A DNA stretch of 64,000 bases from Lithodes maja (GCA_037953745.1 JBAKBP010003219.1:94123-158122); one strand, 5' to 3'. Positions 21,370 to 32,640 are shown, counted from the stretch's first letter. Notes: generated from the sequence alone by a model not told the origin. Numbers and translations: made by a program.

Positions 21370-22036
21370 TTAAGAATTTATGATATCGTGGGCAAGAAAT
21401 AAACAAGTAGTTCATTGGTTTGTTATTCCTCTCACCTCACCATAAATACAGCATTTTTGAGTATCCAGGCCCAGGATTCTATGGACTGGAGATGGGCACA
21501 CATGCTTTTGGGACACACATTGCATATACAGTATATAGGATTACCATATAGGATTCCTCGGGGCTATAATTACAATACAGTAAGTAAAGGGGATATCGAA
21601 CTAGAGCTCTTTTACACTAAACTTTCGATAGGCATAATTTTTCCTTCACTTCTGGAATCTCTTGCACTGGTATCAGAAGCTAGAATGAAGTTAAATTGAA
21701 TCAAGTGACACACTTCTTATATAAGTTTAATTCACAAGCTACCAGCCCAGAATTGCCATGAAAAAACTATTAAAAAATGCTTCTATGATACCAACTCAAG
21801 TCAAAACATATCTCTCTTTTCAATTGTAATACAGTACACATCTCACCCAGGATGCCAAACCAGGACAATTAGATTTTAAGGCTGGAATGAATGTGAGAAG
21901 GAGTACAGGAAAATCAACATGAAATTTCATTGTTTGGGCCATTTAATCACTTCCAAAGCATAATTATATCTTTGCATTCTTAATAACAAAAGAAGGATCT
22001 AAGCTTAACGACTGGTTTTGAATAGCCTGATCATAC
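21370..22036 (-). other. IARS2 intron, no further feature
   Basis: About 670 bp of intron without recognisable repeats, RNA genes or exons. Confidence 0.5.
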
Positions 22037-22199
22037 CTGCAGCTCTAATCTTCAACGGGTCATTTTGTCTGGCTCCGTCTTTTGTCTTTGTTGCGGCTGC
22101 TTTAAGTTCAATGGGGAGGCCGTGACAGTCCCAGCCCGGTATATAGTTGATCTTATAGCCTCGCAATAGTTTGTGCCGCACCGTGATGTCTTTTAAAAT
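22037..22199 (-). CDS. IARS2: Mitochondrial isoleucyl-tRNA synthetase, exon
   Basis: Acceptor CCTTCTTACAG precedes 22199; donor GTATGA follows 22037. It encodes 54 residues plus one base: ILKDITVRHKLLRGYKINYI, PGWDCHGLPIELKAAATKTK, DGARQNDPLKIRAA. ILKD...RYK...GY...Y.PGWDCHGLPIE is the class Ia signature following HIGH and forms the aminoacyl-adenylate pocket. It follows the 23391 exon in phase 0, giving HIGHAVNK-ILKD. Confidence 0.95.
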
Positions 22200-22411
22200 C
22201 TGTAAGAAGGAATTGGTTACATGTACAGTATAAGGTATAAATAAGGTATAAATAAGTTATAAGTATATGGGATGTATAGAGCAGGATTGCAAACTTATTT
22301 ATCAAGCAGTTGTGACTAGGATTACAGAATTACTTGTGAAGCAGTCTAGGTAAACTTCAGATGAGGCCTAGTGCTATAGATGATAAACATATTCCATTGT
22401 ATTGTTATTAA

Positions 22412-23029
22412 CCTAACAAGTGCGCATGGGGGTAATTGAAAACGTCCCCCTGTGCTGACGTATTTGGGGTGTTTCCGTCACTAAAATATTCATTGTACCA
22501 TTAATAGCATTAATAATTATCCATATGCGCCTATTATGGGTTGATTATAAAGGCATTAACCTGAAACAACAATAAAACGAGTGAAAACAGCGTTTGGATG
22601 GTCAAAATCGGAGATATAGCCCGCGAGTTGTATAATGTATGGGTGAGGCAAACTGCTTTCCCGCCAATTTCCCCCAAGGCCACTGAGACACAATCGATCG
22701 ATACTCTCTCTCTCTCTCTTGCACTCGCTTGCCATCAGTGATGACAACACCCTGCTTGCAACTCGCTAATGTTAGCACGAAAATATACCTCAGAATAAGG
22801 GAATAATAGGGAAAATAGGTGATAACTGAAGGAGAGGAGGAAAGTGGGGAAGGAGGGGAGGTAGAGGACTGAGATTTTGCATGGCCCAGGGGCCAAAAAA
22901 AAAAAATAAATAAAAAAAAAAAAAAAAAAAAAATCTATGTCAAAAGTTGATTTTTTATTTTACTTACTCTCAAGAGTCTTCCCGCAGTCCGCCGGGGGAA
23001 CTCTTAAGAGTCTCCCGGCAGTTCCCGGG
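22412..23029. mobile_element. TTAA-bounded DNA element in IARS2 intron
   Basis: TTAA at 22408-22411 and 23030-23033 bracket 618 bp that starts CCTAACAAG and ends CAGTTCCCGGG. The left end is repeated at 1-30, again against TTAA, which supports the boundary. Near the right end GACTCTTAAGAG-like palindromes occur (CTCAAGAGTCTTCCCGC and AACTCTTAAGAGTCTCCCGG). There is an A-rich run at 22897-22933. No transposase ORF; probably non-autonomous piggyBac-type. Confidence 0.5.
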
Positions 23030-23217
23030 TTAAGTGATGAGAATTAGCAATATTTACATGTTTGTTTGTCTATCTAATATAAAAATGATGGAGGCATGGT
23101 GTGCACAATTGGATTTATGCCACAAAATCAACTATCAGTCAAAGGAAAGAGATACAGAGATGAGTCCCACAGGAACAGGAACACATAGCGTAGTATGTAT
23201 GTATGTACGGTACTCAG

Positions 23218-23350
23218 GCCCAATCCCCACTTTTCTTTTTCTTTTTTTTTGGGGGGGGGGGGGGCGCGACTCAAGACAGAGCCCGAATAGGGACAACATA
23301 ACAGAAAACAATCAACACACAAAAACAAAATACAAATTCACACACATCTA
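23218..23350 (-). repeat. LINE-C 3'-UTR fragment beside an IARS2 exon
   Basis: The minus strand matches the end of LINE-C 3' UTR (25740-25865): ACCTAGATGTGTGTGAATTT, GTTTTTGTGTGTTG-like, then GCTCTGTCTTGAGTCG and GGGGATTGGGCCTGAG, here interrupted by a long G run (23251-23264). It ends about 40 bp from the exon boundary at 23391. Confidence 0.6.
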
Positions 23351-23390
23351 GGTCATCAAGAAGACCCAGAGCATTAGTGTGTAGTCTAAC

Positions 23391-23513
23391 CTTATTGACA
23401 GCATGACCAATATGAGGGACTCCATTAGCATAAGGTGGACCATCATGTAACACATAGGATTTGTCTCGATCCTCTTTCTGTTGCCAGGAATACAGACTGT
23501 CAAACCCACCAGC
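23391..23513 (-). CDS. IARS2: Mitochondrial isoleucyl-tRNA synthetase, exon with HIGH motif
   Basis: Acceptor ATTATTTGCAG precedes 23513; donor GTTAGA follows 23391. 41 codons: AGGFDSLYSWQQKEDRDKSY, VLHDGPPYANGVPHIGHAVN, K. LHDGPPYANG.xHIGHA.NK is the class I HIGH ATP-binding signature, in the bacterial/mitochondrial IleRS form rather than the cytosolic one (which has GLPHYGH). The enzyme charges mitochondrial tRNA-Ile with isoleucine. Confidence 0.96.
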
Positions 23514-23871
23514 CTGCAAATAATAATAACAATGTAAATACTGTATTGTACTGTATATTTTTTTAACATGCATATACATATACAGTTGTGAGCAAATATA
23601 TACTGTAGTTACATCAATTACAATCGTTGAACCAAGCATCTGGGCTATAGTAAAGCATTGCACTGTCACGTTTGCATTCTATACTTATTCAAATGGGTGC
23701 GTTTGCCATTTATGCTCTTGACTGTGCAAAGGTGCGTGAATTGTTTTGTCTAACGTAACGTTACCCAGAATTAAGGGGGTAGTACTCGCTTTTTCTGGAC
23801 CCCCTTCTCCCTCATGTTTAGTATATTAGTTTTGAGGTTTTAAGACATTCGTTCCGTTAGTTTGGCGATTT

Positions 23872-25873
23872 AGTTTAGAGAAGCATAAGGAGATATTTTG
23901 GGCTTTTATGGACTTGGAAAAAGCGTATGATCGTGTGGACCGTGAAGCAATGTGGAAGGTGTTAGGATTTATGAAATAGGAGGAAATTTGTTAGAAGCAG
24001 TTAAGAGTTTTTATGAAGGGAGCAGAGCATGTGTGAGAGTAGGAAATGGTGAGTTGAGTGAATGGTTTGAGGTAAAGGTAGGCTTGCGACAGGGTTGTGT
24101 AATGTCACCATGGCTGTTTAACCCTCCGACCCCGGCTATATATTATATATATATTCCTCGAAATCCGGGTGTTTTGGCCGAAAAACGTCTAGGCTAGGCT
24201 ACCGTATATTCGTTAATCAGACTGCTTCCCGCATTCCCGCGCATCCCCAAGCGTAGCTGTGTTATTTACCTGTAAAATGGCCTTAAGTAGAGCTCTCTAA
24301 GTCAACTGGGTGAGCTGTGATGATGATTTCATTGGAGATAACTTTATGGCCAAACCAGCCACTTTACACCACTTTTCGATACTGAACAACAACATACAGG
24401 CACACACGAACAAGCGACGCTCTCCTTCTTGTGGCCGGAGATGCGGGGCGTCGGTCCAGCCGGCTGTTGTTTACATGCGTCGGACCGACGCCTCGCACAC
24501 GAAGCTCACAGGCTTTCAAGCAATGGTACAATGTAGTACCACCCGGGTTCCTGGGGCCAAAAAAAAATGGTACACGTGTGTACCACCCGGGTTTGAAGGG
24601 TTAATATGTTTATGGATGGTGTGGTGAGGGAGGTGAAAAGGAGAACTATGGGAAGAGGATTGGGTTTAGTAGAAAAGAATGGTAGAGATTGGGAGTTGAA
24701 TCAGTTGCTGTTCGCTGATGACACAGCATTGGTGGCGGATTCTGATGAGAAACTGCAGCGGGTAGTCAAAGAGTTTGGTGTGGTTTGTGGAAGGAGGAAA
24801 CTGAAGGTGAACGTCAATAAAAGTAAAGTAATGGTGTGTAATAGGGGAGAGCATAGGGTGAATCTAGATGTGAGGCTGGATGGGGAAATATTGGAACAAG
24901 TAGAGTATTTTAAATATCTAGGAGGAACGATAAGCAGGAGTGGAGGTATGGAAGTGGAGGTAAAACGGAGAGTGTGTGAAGGAAGGAAGGTTTTCGGAGC
25001 AATGGGAAGTATGTGGAAGACGAGAAATCTCGGAGTGAAAGTAAAAAGTGCACTGTATCAAGGAATTGTTGTGCCAACAGTGATGTATGGGGCTGAGACA
25101 TGGGCTCTGAAGAAAAAGGAGAAAAGAGGGCTGGATGTGATGGAGATGAGCTGCTTGAGGAGTATGTGTGGAGTTACGCGTAGAGACAGATTGAGGAATG
25201 AAGAGATACGTAGGAGAGTGGGGCAGCAGGAACATTTGTCAGCCAGAGTGGACAGAAGGGTGCTGAGCTGGTATGGTCATGTTGAACGAATGGGAGATGA
25301 AAGGCATACAAAGAGAATATGTGAGTCAGGTACAAGGGGAGATAGAAGGACAGGAAGACCCCCATTGAGATGGAGAGACTGTGTAAGAAAGGCTTTGGAT
25401 GATAGAGGAATGACTATAGATCAGGCAGGGGAAGTGGTGGTGGACAGGAGTGAATGGAGAATGCTTGTGAATAGTTGAGTGAACACGTGGTCATTTGAAG
25501 TAAGGGGTCGGGCGCAAGTTGGACTAGATAATAGTCCATCAGGCGCCTGGCCCGGGGAGACAATTAATATGAAGGGTGCGCCTGGAAGTGTGGTGGGAGG
25601 GCTTGTGGCTTTGGCTCCGCTGCATGTCTGCCTGCCGAGATCGGAACCTTTCCGGGTGGTCGGGGGCCGGGGGAGTGCTGGAGCGACCTTGGTGACCCTG
25701 GTCTCCGAAAAAGTCGCTCCTGGTCTTCTCCTGGGTGACCTGGATGTGTGTGTGAGTTTGTGCTTTTTATCTGTGTTTATTTGTTGTTTTGTGTTGTTTT
25801 TGTGTTTTCCCTGTTCTTGCTCTGTCTTGAGTCGGCTACCCCCAAAATGGGGATTGGGCCTGAGCATATACTG

Positions 25874-25901
<28 letters not shown>
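23872..25901 (+). pseudogene. LINE-C copy inserted in the foldback element
   Basis: Flanked by a 14-bp target duplication (TAGTTTGGCGATTT at 23858-23871 and 25902-25915). 5'-truncated within RT (AFMDLEKAYDRVDREAMWKV) with a frameshift near 23955, then VGLRQGCVMSPWLFN, the TTAA element at 24122, MFMDGVVREV, FADD (codons at 24711-24722), KVNVNKSKVMV, FKYLGGTISRSGG, LSWYGHVERMG and GRPPLRWRDCV, stop at 25478. A 3' UTR of about 380 bp ends in (ATAG)n. It lies in an IARS2 intron, antisense to the gene. Confidence 0.88.
24122..24600. mobile_element. CCC-type TTAA MITE inside LINE-C
   Basis: 479 bp between TTAA (24118-24121) and TTAA (24601-24604). Starts CCCTCCGACCCCGGC and ends GGGTTTGAAGGG. Excising it with one TTAA restores the LINE reading frame across TGG CTG TTT AAT ATG TTT, so the insertion point is exact. 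The left ~350 bp is shared with 38072-38551, the right ~100 bp with the piggyBac-like end at 13912-14010. Confidence 0.88.
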
Positions 25902-25904
<3 letters not shown>

Positions 25905-26223
25905 TTTGGCGATTTTGAGACATTTCGCCTCATTTTATTGTCAATATTAAGACCTTTCATGCCCATTAAGTGTCTATTTTTCCCTGGCGAGCGATAGTGA
26001 GCCTCTAAATCTTAAGAGGAATCGGCCTTCGGCTGGGACATTTTTCTACCAAAAAATTTACAAATTTATCTTGAAAGGGGGTCTAGGGGGGTGCTTTTCT
26101 CAGCTTGATAGAGGTCTAGCGAGGAAACTAAAAAATATATAAAATATATTAATATATAGGCCAAAAACCAAGCAGTACCCCCTTAAAAGAAAATTACATC
26201 AACTGAAAGGCACACTAACTTAC

Positions 26224-26354
26224 TTTCTGAATCCACATCTCATTCTGTGGGATATTGTCGGGTTTCACAATACGAGGGAAGGTGGTGGATGGCAGGATAA
26301 CCGTGTCCTTATACTTGGTCTTGGATGGAGCCTCGGATTGTGGTTGCCCTCCAG
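26224..26354 (-). CDS. IARS2: Mitochondrial isoleucyl-tRNA synthetase, exon (most 5' found)
   Basis: Acceptor GAACCCCTCAG precedes 26354; donor GTAAGT follows 26224. Two bases finish a codon, then 43 residues: GGQPQSEAPSKTKYKDTVIL, PSTTFPRIVKPDNIPQNEMW, IQK. KYKDT..LP.T.FP is the usual N-terminal start of mature bacterial/mitochondrial IleRS, just upstream of HIGH. The first coding exon with the mitochondrial targeting peptide should lie at higher coordinates; I could not identify it. Confidence 0.88.
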
Positions 26355-26940
26355 CTGAGGGGTTCAACCAGGATAATAATTAGTAAGAGAAACCCCATGA
26401 GAGGACAAGCCTTTATTATGACAATGTTTCACTTTACCCTTTCAGTACGCCTCGTCATTCATTAACATAACAGCATTAATGTTGTCACTGCAATAAGTCA
26501 CCAGCTGCAATAAGTCCAAAAATGTTACCATACATAAAGGTGCTTCAAAAATTGCTTATGTAGGTTAAATGCACCTTCAGGTTGGTTAAAGTTTGGGTAA
26601 GGAGCTAGGAAAACAAAAGCATGATTGTAATTACCCAGGTAGTAAGAAGTTGTTGACAATAGGCGAGGATGTCCACCCCAGACCAGAATCCTGATGTGGT
26701 GGAAAACTTTGGTATGTAGACACCTCACCTTCATCGTCACTGTCACAACCACCTCTGGAAACAATCACCAGTTTGAATGGAGGTGTGATGGAGGGTGCCT
26801 GAACACAGGATACAAGACGTTTCATGCAGTTTTTAATGCTGTGCACTCCCTTGCTAGGGCATGCCCTTGTTACAAGGACTTACTGGACATCTGCCACGAA
26901 TCGCTAGACCGAGCTGTCCAAACTATTGATATCTACCAAG
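26355..26940. other. Unclassified stretch upstream of IARS2 exon
   Basis: No exon or element end could be supported. A short open reading segment at 26700-26940 on the + strand (LARACPCYKDLLDICHES) has no recognised family. Confidence 0.35.
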
Positions 26941-27480
26941 GCGGGTGCCCAACCCCGAAAGGAGTTGAAATAGGGGAGCTATCCCCCCGCCACAGGCGGC
27001 TTTCTAGGGCCTTTCCAAGCTGATGCTGAGAGGATTGGGTTCTAGTCATGTGGTGATGGGCTGGTCTATCAGTGAGAGTTGAGCGATCTCTGCCATACCC
27101 ATAGCTTACTCTGACTGTTCCTTTTACTTATATATTTTCTAGATCTCAAGTGACGGCGTCTCTTCCGTGGATTGACCTCCCTACTGCCAACCTAGAGGTT
27201 GGGAGATGGGAGTCAAAGCGTCACATTTTTCCTTTGCCCCTCAACTTTCCCTTCATAATTGTTGAGGGGCACAGGGCCCTGGGTGGGGCTTTGGTTTCCC
27301 GGGCGTTTCCGCACCCTCCTTAGCTCCTCGCCATGGAGTGGCTTCGGTCACCCAGGCTTTATTAGTGGTCAGCAGGGAGGGTTTTGTGGGGGCGCTCGGT
27401 TATGGCCTTGGCCTTGCTCGGGACCTTGGGGCTATTCGGCCAGACAGCCTGGGGAACAACAACAACAACAACAACAACAA
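26941..27480 (+). mobile_element. (AAC)n-tailed retroposon, copy R1
   Basis: Starts GCGGGTGCCCAACCCCGAAA, as R4 does at 31041, runs through GTGACGGCGTCTCTTCCGTGG and CCTCAACTTTCCCTTCATAA, and ends in about nine AAC units. No RT frame. Its target duplication is unclear (ACCAA on both sides at best). Confidence 0.7.
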
Positions 27481-27481
27481 C

Positions 27482-27560
27482 CAATGGCACAGCCTGGGAT
27501 CGAACTGCCAACCCTTCGATCAACAGCCAGACGCGCTACCGATCATGTCACGGCTCGTGG
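27482..27560 (-). repeat. tRNA-like SINE head
   Basis: On the minus strand GCCGTGACATGATCGGTAGC and GGCAGTTCGATCCC form A- and B-box-like segments around a GTT anticodon-like loop. It abuts the AAC tail of R1 with no tRNA-like acceptor pairing, so it is a SINE remnant. Confidence 0.45.
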
Positions 27561-27771
27561 CGCCTAAATAATTTACAATATTGCATCTCCTTATAACCTT
27601 CATATCTCCAACAGTATGTGTCTCATGGACATGGATACAAGTCAGAACTGGGAGTACAGTACTGTATAATAAAAGTTAGCAGTTATTCATCATACCAAGG
27701 AGAGATACTGAAGAAAAAGAGAGAAACAGAACAAGTTATGAGAGGCAGGGGGGGATGCACAAACTTTGGTT

Positions 27772-28178
27772 GTTGTTGTTGTTGTTCCTCAAGCTGCCTG
27801 GCCGAACAGACCCAAGGCCCCGAATAAGGCCAAGGCCATAATCGAGCGCCCCCAAAGAACCCTCCCTGCCGACCACAATAAAGCCTGGGTGACCGAAGCC
27901 ACTCCATGGCGGGGAGCTAAGGAGGGTGCGGAAACGCCCGGGAAACCAAAGCCCCACCCAGGGCCCTGTGCCCCTCAGCAATTATGAAGAGAAAGTTGAG
28001 GGGCAAAGGAAAAATGTGACGCTTTGGCTTCCAATCATGGTAGATTGGGAGGTCAATCCACGGAAGAGACGCCGTCACTTGAGATCTAGAAAATATATAA
28101 GTAAAAGGAACAGTCAGAGTAAGCTATGGGTATGGCAGAGATCGCTCAGTTCTCACTCTGATAGACCAGCCCATCACC
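27772..28178 (-). mobile_element. (AAC)n-tailed retroposon, copy R2
   Basis: 5'-truncated minus-strand copy: (GTT)n at the low end, then the R1 sequence in reverse to GATAGACCAGCCCATCACC. Flanked by a perfect 10-bp target duplication AACTTTGGTT (27762-27771, 28179-28188). Confidence 0.85.
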
Positions 28179-28339
28179 AACTTTGGTTATTTTAAACGAC
28201 ACTACTCCAGTGTTATGAGAAACAATTTATTAGGGAAAATAGGCACCAATAGATTCGCCATATTTTTCTCCATATATTCCGCATGGAGGATTTTCGTTAT
28301 CAACACATTGAAAAAATACCCACTTCACAGACAAATACA

Positions 28340-28700
28340 CCAAAATTTGGCAAGAATGTTAAGTGCGGGCTTACCGCCAGCCGTGTTTACACTACGCGTA
28401 GTGGCGTCGGACCTTTCCCATCATGTTCCCGTCTATTTTGACTGCCTTTGGATATAAAAATACATTAGCCTTACCAAACAACCTAACCTAACCTTACCTA
28501 GTATTCATGTAGTAATGACAGGGGGCAAATAGCAGAAAATATAGCGTCGAAATAGACGGGAACGTAACTGCGAGCGCACATGACAACCGTACACCAGGAA
28601 ACTGCATCCTTCCCAAAAATTCTAAGTTAAAGATGTCAAACAGCAGGGGTGTGGGGGCGGCAGCCCACACCCATAATACTAGGATAGGTTAGGCTAATGG
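28340..28700. repeat. DNA-repeat cluster with GTCTATTTTGACTGCC motif
   Basis: Carries motifs that recur inverted and direct at 29885-30030, 30110-30600 and 32330-32640: CCCGTCTATTTTGACTGCC, GGATGTAGTATNCGGG, GGGGGCAAATA. Also ACCTAACCTAACC near 28485. It looks like a decayed TIR-element family without coding capacity. Confidence 0.5.
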
Positions 28701-28884
28701 GTACTTATTACCGAAACTACCACTAATTATTTCTCAATATTTGAAGGCTAGTATAGAATAAGGATGTTGCAAAGATCATATTAAAATGTGTTTCAATCTC
28801 CGGAGATACATTTTATGTGCACTATACTGTATAGAGTACTGTAAAAACAAAAAACTCTCCCTATTGACGGCAGTGAAAATCTTA

Positions 28885-29355
28885 TGTTGTTGTTGTTGTT
28901 GTTCCCCAAGCTGCCTGGCCGAACAGCCCCAAGGCCCTGAGCAATTCCAAGGCCATAACCGAGTGCCCCCACAGAACCCTCCCCGCCGACCACAATAAAG
29001 CCTGGGTGACCGAAGCCACTCCATGGCGGGGATCTGAGGAGGGTGCGGAAACGCCCGGGAAACCAAACCCCCACCCAGGGCCCTGTGCCCCTCAGCAATT
29101 ATGAAGAGAAAGTTGAGGGGCAAGGGAAAAATGTGACGCTTTGGCTTCCAATCTTGGTAGATTGGGAGGTCAATCCACGGAAAAGACGCCGTCACTTGAG
29201 ATCTAGAAAATATATAAGTTAAAGGAACAGTCAGAGTAAGCTATGGGTATGGCAGAGATTGCTCAGCTCTCACTCTGATAGACCAGCCCATCACCACATG
29301 ACTAGAACCCAATCCTCTCGGCATCAGCTAGGAAAGGACCTAGAAAGCCACCTTT
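28885..29355 (-). mobile_element. (AAC)n-tailed retroposon, copy R3
   Basis: Minus-strand copy with (GTT)6-like tail, extending to the CTAGAAAGCCACC end (slightly longer than R2). Flanked by a perfect 11-bp duplication TGAAAATCTTA (28874-28884, 29356-29366). Confidence 0.85.
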
Positions 29356-29399
29356 TGAAAATCTTACTGTTAAAATAGATGCTGACTTCAATAAGTCAT

Positions 29400-29430
29400 G
29401 GGGGGGGGGGGGGGAGGGGGGGGGGGGGGC
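29400..29430. repeat. Poly-G run
   Basis: A run of about 30 G broken by one A. Length is probably unreliable in the assembly. Confidence 0.7.
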
Positions 29431-30597
29431 AAACGCTCAACCCATCCTGTAAACAAAGGCAAAACAAACTGTATATTTACTCTAAAAATTACTTACATCC
29501 GAGTGTTTTAAGATCGTTGGATAATGGGAGAAATAAAATTTTCCTGGAATTTTAACTAATTTCAACTACTGTATAATGATGCAAAGTACCTAAAACCAAA
29601 AAGAAAAATGATGGGAAAATTAGTGGTACTGTAGTTTCGGTAATATTTTCCAGCTAATGTCCTTTCAAAGGGGTATAGTAAACACTAGGATAGCCTATAT
29701 CCAGTCAGAGGTAAGTCCTGCTGTAGTCTCCTTGAATGCTACCCAAACTATAATCTAATAAAAACCACCCACCTTCTTCTTATTCGTCGTGTCTTACACA
29801 GTAATTCCTCACTTAAAGTTGTACAATAATGTACAGTAGTTATGTTTATGTTTCCTGAAAAATAAGACATTAAATCAAATTACTTGACGTTACCGTCTAT
29901 TTTGAATGCCGTGGGATACAGTAATAGGTTGTCATCCCCCCATGACTTATTGTCATCATCATATACGAAATGTAATCGCGAGCACACGACCTATGTAAAC
30001 ATAACGACCGTACACCCGGATACTACATCCTTCCCAAAATAACAAATAATATAGGATAAAAACGGTCAAATTAGAGGCATAAAGGTAGTGACCGCAAGCG
30101 TGCAAAAATAGCTGTGAAAGGTTGCCTGAATCTAACCTTGGATAAGGATGGTGTTAGCAGGCGTACGCGTTGCCTTGTTTACATGAGTTGTACGATTGCA
30201 GTTATGTTCGCGTCTAACTTGACTGCCTTTTCTTTTACGACATTATCCCACAGGCCACAGCCAGCCGTTATTTGGGCAAGGATGTAGTATGCGGGTCATG
30301 GGTGTACCACCCGCCTCGTTTACACTACGCGGACGCTCGCGATCAGGTTCCCGTCTATTTTGACTGCCGTGGGATACAATAATAAGTTGAGGGGGGACTT
30401 TGCCTCCCCTCACCCCTCCATGACTTATTGTCATCATCACATATATTGCCAGCAGGGGGAAAATAACAGAAAAAATTGATGGAAACTTAACCGCGAACGA
30501 TCGACCTATGTAAACATGACGACCGTTGGACCGTACACCCGTAACCTGGATTATGAATACCGTACTACATCCTTCCCGTTATTTGCCCCCTGCTGGT
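29431..30597. repeat. AT-rich sequence then DNA-repeat cluster
   Basis: 29431-29880 has no recognised feature. 29885-30597 holds at least three partial copies, in both orientations, of the repeat also seen at 28340-28700 and 32330-32640 (GTCTATTTTGACTGCCGTGG, GACTTATTGTCATCATCA, TACATCCTTCCC). No gene. Confidence 0.5.
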
Positions 30598-30598
30598 A

Positions 30599-30654
<56 letters not shown>

Positions 30655-30660
30655 TTTATT
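30598..30660 (+). repeat. (AAT)n microsatellite and head of a short repeat
   Basis: About 18 AAT units followed by ATTTATTCAGTTAGCATTTT. The same unit recurs at 30788-30824, where LINE-C has inserted after CAGTTAG; its continuation CATTTTACAATG is found at 32093. Confidence 0.75.
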
Positions 30661-30824
30661 CAGTTAGCATTTTACAATGTTGGTACCACATAACATGTTA
30701 CAAATATGACATGTACCGTACCAGCTTTGCATAATTCCAACTAAGGATAGCCCAATAATGCCGTTAGGCGTATTTCCATTGGTGTCATAATAATAATGAT
30801 AATAATAATAATATTTATTCAGTT

Positions 30825-32092
30825 AGGTAAATGTGGGGAAGAGCAAGGTTATGGTCTTCGAAAGGGGTGAAGTCACAGAGTGTGAGGTGAAGCTGAACGG
30901 TCAGGCTATGGAGACCGTCAACTCTTTTAAGTATCTGGGCAGTGTGTTGAGTAAAGATGGGACTATGGATGAAGAAGTGCAGGAGAGGTACAACAGGGGA
31001 AGAGGGTTGTAGGAACACTGAAAGCAGTAACAAGAAATAGGCGGGTGCCCAACTCCGAAAGGAGTTGAAGTAGGGGAGCTATCCCCCCGCCAAAGGCGGC
31101 TTTCTAGGGCCTTTCCTAGCTGATGCTGAGAGGATTGGGTTCTAGTCATGTGGTGATGGGCTGGTCTATCAGTGAGAGCTGAGCGATCTCTGCCATACCC
31201 ATAGCTTACCGGTACTCTGACTGTTCCTTTTACTTATATATCTTCTAGATCTCAAGTGACGGCGTCTTTTCCGTGGATCGACCTCCCTACTGCCAACCTA
31301 AAAGTTGGCAGATTGGGAGCCAAAGCGTCACATTTTTCCCTTGCCCCTCAACTTTCCCTTCATAATTGCTGAGGGGCACAGGGCCTTGGGTGGGGCTTTG
31401 GTTTCCCGGGCGTTTCCTCGCCCTCCTCAGCTCCCTGCCTTAGAGTGGCTTCGGTCACCTGGGTTTTGTTAGTGGTAAGCAGGGAGGGTTTTGTGGGGGC
31501 GCTCTATGGTCTTGGCCTTGCTCGGGACCTTGGGGCTGTTCGGCCAGGCAGCCTGGGGAACAACAACAACAACAACAAGAAATAGGGTGGTCAGTATGGA
31601 AGTGAAAGAAGTCCTTGCATGACAGTGTGGTAATCCTGACACTGACTTACGGAAGCGAAGCATGGACGTTGGTTGAGAGACTCAGACCAAGAGTGAGAGC
31701 AGTGGAAATTAATTACCGGTACCTAGGAAGTGCGTGCGGAGTTACATGGAGGGATAGACAGAGTAATGAGGAAGTAAGGAGGAGGTGTGGTGTGGGGGTA
31801 GAAGTACTGGAAAGTGTGAAAAGGAACAACTTGAGATGGTTTGGCCATATGGAACGTATGGAAAGCGAGAGAATGACTAAGAGGGTGTACGAGAGCGAGG
31901 TGGAGGGACAGAGAGGGAGAGGTAGACCGAATGAGAGGTGGAAGGATGGAGTGAGGAAGTATATGAACGAAGGCGGTGCTGGTTGGGGGGAGGGGCGTCG
32001 ACTGACCGGGGACAGAGGTGCATGGGGGCGGTTCGTTCGTGACCACCCCTTCGGGGATCACGGCGTCAGGCAATAGATAGATAGATAGATAG
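30825..32092 (+). pseudogene. LINE-C fragment interrupted by retroposon R4
   Basis: Begins in the RT region after FADD (GTAAATGTGGGGAAGAGCAA), is interrupted at 31040 by R4, resumes at 31574 (TYGSEAWTLVERLRPRVRAV, LRWFGHMERM, GRGRPNERW) and ends in (ATAG)n at 32076-32092. Indels near 30987 and 31603 break the frame. Inserted in the AAT-headed repeat at 30788. Confidence 0.85.
31041..31573 (+). mobile_element. (AAC)n-tailed retroposon, copy R4
   Basis: 533 bp, starting GCGGGTGCCCAACTCCGAAA and ending in AAC units, with a perfect 12-bp duplication AACAAGAAATAG (31029-31040, 31574-31585). The uninterrupted target is visible in LINE-C at about 15747-15763, which confirms the duplication. The 5' start coincides with R1, so this is probably full length. 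Confidence 0.92.
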
Positions 32093-32099
32093 CATTTTA

Positions 32100-32640
32100 C
32101 AATGTTGGTACCACATAATATGTTACAAATATGACATGTACCAGCTTTGCATAATTCCAACTCCCCTGCTTGTTATATGATGATGACAAGTCATGTGGGG
32201 TGAGGGCCCTGAGGGGAACTTTCTACAGCCGGTAACAAAACAATATAGCCTATCCAACAGCTGGCCGTGGGATACAATAATGGATTAAGGGGGGACTTAT
32301 TGTCATCATCATTATACAATACCAGCAGGGGGCAAGTTGTCTAAAAAGTGGGGAAGGATGTAGTATCCGGGCGTAGTGCGTACGGTCATGTTTACATAGG
32401 TATGGCAATCGCGGTTACGTTTCCGTCTATTTTGACTACTTCTTTTTCTATTATTTGCCCCCTGCAGGCAATATATAGCCTATGATGATGACAATAAGTC
32501 ATGGGGGGTGAGGGGGAGCGATGACCTCCCCCCCTCAACTTATTTTAGTATCTCACAGCAGTCAAAATAGAAGGGAACGTGATCTCGAGTGTGGGAGTAG
32601 TCAGTAGTGTAAACAAGGAGGGCGATAAGGCTAAACCCAA
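32100..32640. repeat. DNA-repeat cluster
   Basis: First the continuation of the AAT-headed repeat (to about 32165), then partial, oppositely oriented copies of the family at 28340-28700: GACAATAAGTCATGGGGGGT, GTCTATTTTGACTACT, GGAAGGATGTAGTATCCGGG. No gene seen. Confidence 0.5.

Larger units (their letters stand above)
23775..26182. mobile_element. GGG-type TTAA foldback element carrying nested insertions
   Basis: TTAA at 23771-23774 and 26183-26186. Ends are inverted: GGGGGTAGTACTCGCTTTTT at the left and GGGGGTACTGCTTGGTTTTT (complement) at the right. Removing LINE-C and its 14-bp duplication leaves about 364 bp, close to the 388-bp relative at 62645-63032, which shares CCTGGCGAGCGATAG. In the intron between the IARS2 exons at 23513 and 26224. 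Confidence 0.7.

Noticed and set aside
24310..24627. 105-codon frame across the MITE at 24122
   Set aside because: Lies in a non-coding TTAA element and runs across its boundary; no recognised domain.
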